Part shown: positions 20,730 to 26,751 of the stretch, in pieces | Numbering within the stretch: the first letter of the stretch is position 1 | Layout: each line of letters opens with the position of its first letter | Source of the DNA: Candidatus Poseidoniaceae archaeon | GTDB lineage: Archaea; Thermoplasmatota; Poseidoniia; Poseidoniales; Poseidoniaceae | Reading direction: 5' to 3' | Assembly (NCBI GenBank): GCA_028822955.1 | Contig: JAPKCL010000009.1 | Span: 1-26,751 of the forward strand | DNA: 26,751 nucleotides | The notes under the pieces: model-generated | The model's database searches: none | Seen by the model: the letters and a program-made list of their open reading frames with translations, nothing else | What the model was told of the DNA's origin: nothing | Made by a program: the position numbers and the translations under genes

Positions 20730-23700
20730 ATGCCCATGCAAGACATCCGGCGACCAGTTCTCATGCTCTTCTTGCTCCTGTTGACTTCGCTTGGTCCAGC
20801 ACTACAAACCGAATCTCCTCCCGAGAATACAACGCCTTTCGATGAGAATATTCTTCTCTCGCAATCACAACGTCTTGAACTCGCATCAAGTCTTTGGCAG
20901 GTTGCTGAATCCATCCCATTAGAAGATGTTGAACTGCGCTCGTCATCAGGTATTCTTCGCATTCAAGCAGGAGAATTCGACCCATTGCTCTCCGATGGTC
21001 CAGTCTTGGACGATCATTTTATGGATTTGAATGACCCTCTTCAAACCGGTTTAGCATTTGTTCAACTGCATCAACATGATGGCACGGTTCTCGAGTCCCT
21101 CATCAAAGATTACTCCATCACACCGCTTGACTATATCGCTGATGAAGGTTGGTTGGTCCGACTTGCTTCTCCCCCACTTTCATCTCTTGAAGCATTGCAA
21201 GATGACGACCGAGTTCGTTGGGCTGGAATTCAACACCCTGGCTGGAGAATGCATTCATCACTCCTTCAACCTTCATCCACTACACATCTTGCCCTTGTTC
21301 CTTCATCTGACCTTGCCGTAGGTGGTTTGGATGCACTGAGTCTCGATTTGGTCAAGATGGGAGCCGAAGAAGCATGGTGCGGTATTGGTTTGTGTGAAGC
21401 ACACTATGCTGCAGTTCACCAATCGGTCTTCCTCAACAATCTCATGCATGATGGCCGTATTATTTGGGCTGCACCAACGACTGGATTCATTGTTCATAAC
21501 GCTGTAGCAGGTGCCATTGTTGGTTTGAATGATGTTGCAGCTAACGCCTCCTTTACCCTCGATGGTTCTGGCGAGACTATTGCAATCTCTGATACTGGGT
21601 TAGACCAAGACCACCCCGATATCGTTGGCCGAGTTGCTGGAGTCTACACGAATTTTGGACTCGACCCTTCTCCTTCTGATTCAAACACTGGCCATGGCAC
21701 ACACATTGTACTCTCTGCGATCGGTGATGGCACAGGAGATGCGGATGCACAAGGTATCGCACCCGGTGCTAATCTTGTGATGTATGCTCTAGAGCATGAC
21801 CCCTCTGGTACATTTGGCCGTCTTGGTTCGATTTATGATCTTCTGAATGATGCAGAACAAAAAACTGCACGTATTGCAATCAATGCATGGGGCCTCAATG
21901 GGAACTATGGTCAATATACCGCGGATTCACGTTCTGTTGACCTCCTCGTGAGTGATAAGAATACGGTGCTTCCATTATTTTCTGTTGGCGACCGAGGTGG
22001 CCAAGGTGCTTCTCAAGTATCTGCTCCAGCAACTGCAAAGAATGTTCTCGGTGTCGGGACTTCGAATACAGGTGCATTGGCCGGTAGTGTTGCAAACATT
22101 TCCAGTCAAGGCCCAAGTCTTGACGGTCGAATAAAGCCTGATATTGTTGCTCCAGGAATGAATATTTGTTCTGGACTGGCCGAAGAAGCAAAATCTCCTG
22201 CAGGGTTTGGATGTGCCACTGGTACCCACGCCGATGGAAGTAGTCTCTACATTTCTCTCTCCGGTTCATCTCATGCCACTGCAATCGCTGGCGGTACTAC
22301 AGCACTCGTCCGAGAATTCTTACGTGAAGAAATGGGACTGAATTCTCCATCTGCTGCGCTGATTAAAGCCACTGTGATTAATGGAGCAACAGATTTGGGG
22401 ACTCCCGATATTCCGAATGCCCAAGAGGGATGGGGTCAAATTGACCTTGAACGAACCGTCTTGCCAATGGATGGTACCAAACCACTCGACACTTTCATTG
22501 ACCAGAATAAGCAATTGAGGGCTGGATTTGGGCTCCTCTATTCATTCTCGCTTGATTCAAGCCATGGCATCGATATAACGCTTGCATGGTCTGATGAGGA
22601 AGGAAGCGCTAATGCTGCTCAATCCAGTTCACGTTTGGTCAATGACCTCGACCTCATTCTCATTGACCCCTCAGGAAATGAATGGCTTGGAAATGATTTC
22701 TCTTCAGGCTTTTCGACCACTGGAGGTACTGCCGATTCTGTCAATAACGTTGAACGAATCAAGGTGGCACCCGATGTATTGACGACTTCGGGCCAATGGC
22801 AAATCAAAGTACTCCACCGTGGTGGAACAACCCAATCTTTTGGTTTGATTCTTGTTGCTAACGCAAGTTCAACCCCGCAATCTGATTTGGCAACCTATAA
22901 CGGAAGCATCGTACCTTCTTCCCAAAACCCATTGAAGAATGACGTAATTACGCTTCAACTCGGGTGGATTAATCAAGGCACTCTTGCATCAAACTCCTTC
23001 CACGTTACTCTTGAAGACCTTACGGCAAATACGACCTTGTTCGATGCTGACCGTGCAGGTCTTGGAGCGGGAATTATCGATTCGTTCTTACTTCAACACC
23101 AGTTCTTAACCACAGGAATTCATACACTTCGTCTCAGCATCGATACGCTGAATCAAGTTGCTGAAATTAATGACGGAGTTACTGGTGTGAACAATAATAT
23201 CTGGACTCAAGAGATCGAAGTTACAGCGCTTGGTGTTCGTGTCGTTGCCTTGGATGCACAGGGTGTCGCACCTACTTCCGCAGAAGACAGAGCAACTTCG
23301 GCATTCAACGTCTTCGACGTTCTCAACGAAACTGGAATTGATATTCCAATTCATATCCTTCACGAAGGTACAGGTCAACAAGCAGTTACTCTTTCGGTGA
23401 CCAATGTGCAAATGCCACAACCCGGCCGCCCTGACTTTTTACTCGCACCTGAAGATTATTGGACAAAAAGTGTTTCCGAAGTTGGACCTTATGTAATTGA
23501 AGGTCAAGGCGAAGTGGGGGATTTCAAGATGCTCAATATTCATTTGGAGAATGAGTATGCAGACTTGTCAGACTCGTCATCTCCTCGATACGCTCGTGCG
23601 GGTACTTTCGTCATCGATGTCATTGCTCGTTACCAAGCCCAACCAACGGTGTCTCATACCCAACGTATCACCATCGTGGTTCCAGAAGTAAATGCAGTGA

Positions 23701-25688
23701 ACATCGGCGCAGCAGGAATCACCGGTTTATCTGCAGTGCCGGGCGATTCGACTGGTTTCGTAATTTCTGTGATGAATATCGGTAATACCCCTGGTCAATA
23801 TGTCGTATCCTGTACATCAGATAACAGATGGCAAGTGATGTTGGGTTCATCGAATTCTTCCACCTTAGAGTTTGAACCACTGAATATCAAAGAATCACTT
23901 CCAATGTACATTCGAATATTTGTCCCACCAGTTTCAAACGGTGCTCCGATGGCAGGTTCGACTGACACAGTTACATGTTGGGTTAATTCTCTAACCGATG
24001 CAGAGATGAATTTCACTCAATCTGTCGAAGTATTGGTTCTCGCACAAGAATCGTTTGGCAGCGATTTGTATGATGATGACGGACCAATTGGTCCTTCAGC
24101 TATTACTCGGAATGTCATGGTGGATACCGGTGAACAAGTCAGTCTTAATTTGACGATTGAAAACACAGGAAATACGGTTATTGATTTGGACGTTAAGATT
24201 CAGCCTTCGAATCCGCTTTGGCCGATTCAAGTTTCTTATCAAGACCAGCTTGACAGTCGAAAAGTATCCATCTCTCTCGAAGGTGGTGAAGTCACGACCG
24301 TAAATTTTGTCTTAGGTGTCCCTCCAGTTGCTGAAGAAGGAGAAACAAATAATTTTGTAATTCGTACTGAACTCAATCCTCAGGCCTTTGTATCGAATAC
24401 AACGGTTCTCAAGGTAAGTGATGATCTTTCGATGGAATTGACAGGTCCTTCTACTGGGGCTATTAACGCAACAATCAGTTCAGACTTTTCGTTCGGAGAA
24501 TTCTTTGTAACTAATACCGGAAATGCACCATTGACTCTCAATTGGAGTCATGGCCTAGCACCTGATGGATGGGTCGTTGGTTTTGCAAACCCGAGTACCT
24601 ACATTGAGCCAAGAGAAGAGCGAACCGTTCGTCTTGGATTTATTCCTCCAGCCAATACCCTCGCTACCGACAAGGCATTTGAGTTGGTTGTTACAGTATT
24701 GGGATTCAATAGCGGTCGAATGATTCAAAACTCCATTACCGTGGATGTTTCGGTACTCGAATCTTCCTTTGCCAACATCACAGTTGAGGACGCCAGTATT
24801 ACTCCATTTACCCTTGTTTCGCGTGAAGATACAGTCGGTCAAAATATTATCATTCGAAACGATGGTAACATTCCATTGAGTGGTGATGTAATTGGTAGCG
24901 TCCTTGATGCGGATGGCAATATCACGACTGATTGGCTCGTTTCATGCACCCCTGCTCGTTTAGAAGCAATAGCAGTTGGAGAACAAGTCGTTCTCCGTGT
25001 TGAACTCACACCAACTGAAAATGCTCAGAAAGGAAAAGTCATGACAACACTTACTCTCAGTTCGGAGGGTGTAGTTGTGGGAACTCTGGAAATCGAATCC
25101 ACAGTTGATTCAGCGACTGGTTCACAAGGTTTGTTTAGCTACTTACCGCTCTACCTCTCTTTACCTTTGATAAGTGTAGTTTTGATTGGAGCAATTGTTC
25201 TGGCTCTGCGAATGAAAAAGAGTGGGGAATTGACGAACTCTGGTGAAGAACTCGTTGCTCCGGATGCCTTTGTCAACCCTGATCATCTTGGGACTCGAAG
25301 AGAGGATGCATTAGACATTGGATATGCAGTCGATGATTTGGCCAGCGGTGAAGTCTCCTCCGACGAAATCGCAGCAGCCCTTGCCCAATCTTTGCAGATG
25401 CCGTCACCAGTCGTTCCGGCCGCATTACCTTCCGGGCTTCCACCTGGCGGAATGCCTCCAAGGATGGGTCTACCTCAAGGATTGCCACCTACGGGACTTC
25501 CTCCAATGCCATTACCAACTCTTCCAATGCCATTGCCAACTCTTCCAATGCCACAACCTCTGCCTGCACCCGTGCCTATGGCCAACCTTCCTCCTATGGG
25601 ACCGCCATTGCCTGCCGCAGGATTACCGAATGGTTGGACGATGGATCAGTGGCAACACTATGGTCAACAATGGTTAGATGGCCAGTAA
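20730..25688 (+). CDS. Giant surface subtilisin-like protease (S8) with CARDB/NEW3-like repeats and membrane anchor
   Basis: A 1652-residue multidomain protein. Signal peptide: about 8-27. Propeptide-like region: about 85-190, ending near DDRVRWAGIQHPGWRM. The S8 catalytic domain runs about 265-585, with the triad Asp288 (AISDTGLDQDHPD), His322 (TGHGTHI) and Ser514 (SLSGSSHATAIAGG). The site that usually holds the oxyanion Asn reads VGDRGG, Asp421. A Kp43-type beta-sandwich follows (about 600-715, with LVNDLDLILIDPSGNEWLGND), then a CARDB domain (about 730-835) and NEW3-like repeats with N-x-GN turns (about 990-1440). A membrane helix lies at about 1468-1492, followed by basic RMKKSGE. The inner tail has a proline-rich repeat (about 1555-1635) and ends GWTMDQWQHYGQQWLDGQ. 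It probably degrades protein outside the cell while anchored. The second Met at 20736 is an alternative start. The next gene is adk, with its own promoter. Confidence 0.9.
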   Translation: MPMQDIRRPVLMLFLLLLTSLGPALQTESPPENTTPFDENILLSQSQRLELASSLWQVAESIPLEDVELRSSSGILRIQAGEFDPLLSDGPVLDDHFMDLNDPLQTGLAFVQLHQHDGTVLESLIKDYSITPLDYIADEGWLVRLASPPLSSLEALQDDDRVRWAGIQHPGWRMHSSLLQPSSTTHLALVPSSDLAVGGLDALSLDLVKMGAEEAWCGIGLCEAHYAAVHQSVFLNNLMHDGRIIWAAPTTGFIVHNAVAGAIVGLNDVAANASFTLDGSGETIAISDTGLDQDHPDIVGRVAGVYTNFGLDPSPSDSNTGHGTHIVLSAIGDGTGDADAQGIAPGANLVMYALEHDPSGTFGRLGSIYDLLNDAEQKTARIAINAWGLNGNYGQYTADSRSVDLLVSDKNTVLPLFSVGDRGGQGASQVSAPATAKNVLGVGTSNTGALAGSVANISSQGPSLDGRIKPDIVAPGMNICSGLAEEAKSPAGFGCATGTHADGSSLYISLSGSSHATAIAGGTTALVREFLREEMGLNSPSAALIKATVINGATDLGTPDIPNAQEGWGQIDLERTVLPMDGTKPLDTFIDQNKQLRAGFGLLYSFSLDSSHGIDITLAWSDEEGSANAAQSSSRLVNDLDLILIDPSGNEWLGNDFSSGFSTTGGTADSVNNVERIKVAPDVLTTSGQWQIKVLHRGGTTQSFGLILVANASSTPQSDLATYNGSIVPSSQNPLKNDVITLQLGWINQGTLASNSFHVTLEDLTANTTLFDADRAGLGAGIIDSFLLQHQFLTTGIHTLRLSIDTLNQVAEINDGVTGVNNNIWTQEIEVTALGVRVVALDAQGVAPTSAEDRATSAFNVFDVLNETGIDIPIHILHEGTGQQAVTLSVTNVQMPQPGRPDFLLAPEDYWTKSVSEVGPYVIEGQGEVGDFKMLNIHLENEYADLSDSSSPRYARAGTFVIDVIARYQAQPTVSHTQRITIVVPEVNAVNIGAAGITGLSAVPGDSTGFVISVMNIGNTPGQYVVSCTSDNRWQVMLGSSNSSTLEFEPLNIKESLPMYIRIFVPPVSNGAPMAGSTDTVTCWVNSLTDAEMNFTQSVEVLVLAQESFGSDLYDDDGPIGPSAITRNVMVDTGEQVSLNLTIENTGNTVIDLDVKIQPSNPLWPIQVSYQDQLDSRKVSISLEGGEVTTVNFVLGVPPVAEEGETNNFVIRTELNPQAFVSNTTVLKVSDDLSMELTGPSTGAINATISSDFSFGEFFVTNTGNAPLTLNWSHGLAPDGWVVGFANPSTYIEPREERTVRLGFIPPANTLATDKAFELVVTVLGFNSGRMIQNSITVDVSVLESSFANITVEDASITPFTLVSREDTVGQNIIIRNDGNIPLSGDVIGSVLDADGNITTDWLVSCTPARLEAIAVGEQVVLRVELTPTENAQKGKVMTTLTLSSEGVVVGTLEIESTVDSATGSQGLFSYLPLYLSLPLISVVLIGAIVLALRMKKSGELTNSGEELVAPDAFVNPDHLGTRREDALDIGYAVDDLASGEVSSDEIAAALAQSLQMPSPVVPAALPSGLPPGGMPPRMGLPQGLPPTGLPPMPLPTLPMPLPTLPMPQPLPAPVPMANLPPMGPPLPAAGLPNGWTMDQWQHYGQQWLDGQ
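25502..25553 (+). repeat. 21-base tandem repeat in the protease tail
   Basis: The unit TCCAATGCCATTRCCAACTC plus one T occurs twice (25502-25522 and 25523-25543) with a third partial copy to 25553. It encodes a 7-residue proline-rich unit, PMPLPTL, in the cytoplasmic tail of the protease. Copy number may vary between strains through slippage. Confidence 0.7.
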
Positions 25689-25703
25689 CTTTTCGGGGCG
25701 TAT

Positions 25704-25712
25704 CTCTAATAT
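25704..25712 (+). promoter_or_regulatory. Probable TATA element of adk
   Basis: TCTAATATG is centred about 26 bases before the adk ATG, the spacing expected for a leaderless transcript. A GGGTGT stretch lies 3 bases before the start, but it would lie upstream of a leaderless transcript. It gives adk a promoter separate from the protease gene. Confidence 0.45.
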
Positions 25713-25733
25713 GATGCACCACTAGGGTGTGCT

Positions 25734-26363
25734 ATGAGCAGTATTGTATTGTTTGGTCCACCGGGTGCTGGAAAAGGTACCCAAGCAGAACGAATCATGG
25801 AAGCAACTGGGTTACCCCAAGTGTCAACTGGTGATATGTTACGTGCCGCAGTGAAAGCTGGAACAGAAACCGGTCTTACTGCCAAAGGTTTCATGGAATC
25901 GGGTCAATTAGTCCCTGATGGCGTGATTATCGACCTTATCAAAGATCGAATTCTTGAACCCGATGCAAAGAATGGTGTGATGTTTGACGGATTTCCTCGA
26001 ACCATCCCTCAAGCCGAAGCATTATCAGAAATCACCCCTGTAACTCATGTGATCGCCATTGAAGTACCCGATGAGCGTATTGTGGAAAGAATCTGTGGCC
26101 GGTACTCATGTGCGGGCTGCGGTAGTGTCTATCACGATACGTTCAATCCAGTCGATGCCGATGGCTGCAGTTGTGGACAGTGGGAAGAGAAGCGTCGGGC
26201 AGATGATAACGAAGAAACAGTACATTCGCGTTTAGGTGCCTACCATGAACAAACTTCTCCTCTTGCTGATTGGTACCTTTCAAAAGGAATCTTTCACGCA
26301 GTCGATGGTGATCGAGCAATCGATACAATTACGGCAGATATCTTAGTCGTTTTGAACAAGTGA
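25734..26363 (+). CDS. adk: Adenylate kinase, bacterial-type, with zinc LID
   Basis: It interconverts ATP plus AMP with two ADP in the cytoplasm. The 209-residue protein begins MSSIVLFGPPGAGKGTQAER, with the P-loop at residues 8-16. STGDMLRAAV and FDGFPRT are the AMP-binding motifs, and RADDNEETVHSRL is the closing lid arginine region. The LID carries a zinc-type set SCAGCGSVYHDTF..DGCSCGQ, in which the second pair is C-x-C where C-x-x-C is usual. Length and motifs match the long bacterial-eukaryotic form and not the short trimeric archaeal AdkA, suggesting ancient acquisition from bacteria. Its TGA (26361-26363) overlaps the GAGGTGA site of the next gene, so adk and rnp4 are co-translated. 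Confidence 0.96.
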   Translation: MSSIVLFGPPGAGKGTQAERIMEATGLPQVSTGDMLRAAVKAGTETGLTAKGFMESGQLVPDGVIIDLIKDRILEPDAKNGVMFDGFPRTIPQAEALSEITPVTHVIAIEVPDERIVERICGRYSCAGCGSVYHDTFNPVDADGCSCGQWEEKRRADDNEETVHSRLGAYHEQTSPLADWYLSKGIFHAVDGDRAIDTITADILVVLNK

Positions 26364-26368
26364 GGTGA
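26362..26368 (+). promoter_or_regulatory. Ribosome binding site deciding a TTG start for rnp4
   Basis: A full GAGGTGA lies 4 bases before TTG at 26373 and overlaps the adk stop codon. Its strength and spacing support the unusual TTG start. Confidence 0.75.
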
Positions 26369-26372
26369 GGTC

Positions 26373-26720
26373 TTGAAGTCCCGAAACAACCGCCGGCGGA
26401 AGAGTAAAATCGACCGACGTGAAGTTGCACGGACAAGTCAAAAGAGTTTGGTTCACATTCTCAGCAACCCTTCTCTCTACGATGAACAAATCCTGCGTTC
26501 AAGTTCTCGTCATCTTGTTAAAATCTCACAGCGGCACAGGCTTCCAATTCCTTCTGAGGCGCGTCCTCTCTTTTGTCGAAGTTGCCTTGTCCCGCATCGG
26601 TATGGTGAAAATGTCCGAGTCCGAATCTTAGCAGGTCAACGAACAGTGACTTGCTTGGAGTGTTCAACCATCCGAAGGTACGGTGGTGGGCCTAAATTTC
26701 ATCGAACTCAACGTATGTGA
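26373..26720 (+). CDS. rnp4: Ribonuclease P protein component 4 (Rpp21-like)
   Basis: Rnp4 joins Rnp1 to support the specificity side of archaeal RNase P, which trims the 5' ends of pre-tRNAs. The 115-residue protein has a basic helical N-terminus (KSRNNRRRKSKIDRREVAR), a helical hairpin with LVKISQRHRLPIP, and a zinc ribbon with Cys68, Cys71, Cys94 and Cys97 in FCRSCLVPHRYGENVRVR and TVTCLECSTIRRYGGG. Length and cysteine spacing match the family. Translation starts at TTG (26373), supported by GAGGTGA 4 bases upstream. It shares a message with adk. The last 31 bases of the window after its stop show no gene start. Confidence 0.93.
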   Translation: MKSRNNRRRKSKIDRREVARTSQKSLVHILSNPSLYDEQILRSSSRHLVKISQRHRLPIPSEARPLFCRSCLVPHRYGENVRVRILAGQRTVTCLECSTIRRYGGGPKFHRTQRM

Positions 26721-26751
26721 GTGTAGAGTGAACAACGGTCACATACTTGAA

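Noticed and set aside
25318..25677. Plus-strand frame of 119 codons in the protease tail
   Set aside because: It is a shifted reading of the proline-rich repeat and shows only a repetitive His/Gln/Cys-rich pattern.

Overview
The window looks like a piece of a marine planktonic euryarchaeon of the Marine Group II / Candidatus Poseidoniales type (Thermoplasmata-related). The archaeal assignment rests on several genes: an archaeosine synthase, an archaeal-type S15, an archaeal GluRS and PheRS beta, a type II GAPDH, the RNase P protein Rpp21/Rnp4, GAGGTGA-type ribosome binding sites and short TATA elements. The narrower group is inferred from a bacterial-type adenylate kinase and very large signal-peptide proteins, each held by one or a few C-terminal membrane segments, lying between housekeeping genes. 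No rRNA, tRNA, CRISPR array, insertion sequence or phage gene was recognised. Coding density is very high, and neighbouring genes often share their stop codon with the next ribosome binding site.

Layout. Bases 1-55 are the tail of a plus-strand gene. A minus-strand block follows: an Asp-box (BNR/sialidase-like) lipoprotein (70-1524), a 58-residue two-segment membrane protein (1606-1782), a 345-base non-coding stretch, and a 743-residue membrane-anchored surface protein (2128-4359). The plus strand then carries arcS, rpsO, a degenerate RecJ/Cdc45-like protein, a small helical protein of unknown role and a 678-residue secreted/membrane protein with a C-terminal zinc ribbon (4411-10272). A minus-strand run, transcribed from 15669 down to 10273, holds an NEW3/CARDB-like surface protein, rnhB, gltX and a CBS-like protein. 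A small plus-strand gene (15763-16140) overlaps the stop of pheT, and pheT follows a glutamate-synthase-like GXGXG protein (19478 down to 16137). A divergent promoter region with two palindromes leads to plus-strand gap, a 1652-residue subtilisin-like surface protease, adk and rnp4.

How it fits together. Most intracellular genes serve tRNA or rRNA function (arcS, gltX, pheT, rnp4, rpsO), genome maintenance (rnhB, possibly the Cdc45-like protein) or central metabolism (gap, adk). The surface genes encode a protease with a propeptide, a beta-propeller lipoprotein and beta-sandwich repeat proteins, consistent with a heterotroph degrading protein or glycan at its cell surface.

The items most worth a second look are the degenerate RecJ/Cdc45-like protein beside rpsO with its ribosome-site-masking hairpin, the rearranged glutamate-synthase-like protein, the protease whose likely oxyanion Asn position holds Asp and whose tail ends in a Trp-rich motif, the short membrane protein in a gap, and palindromes in three promoter regions. 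No wholly new defence or mobile system is evident.
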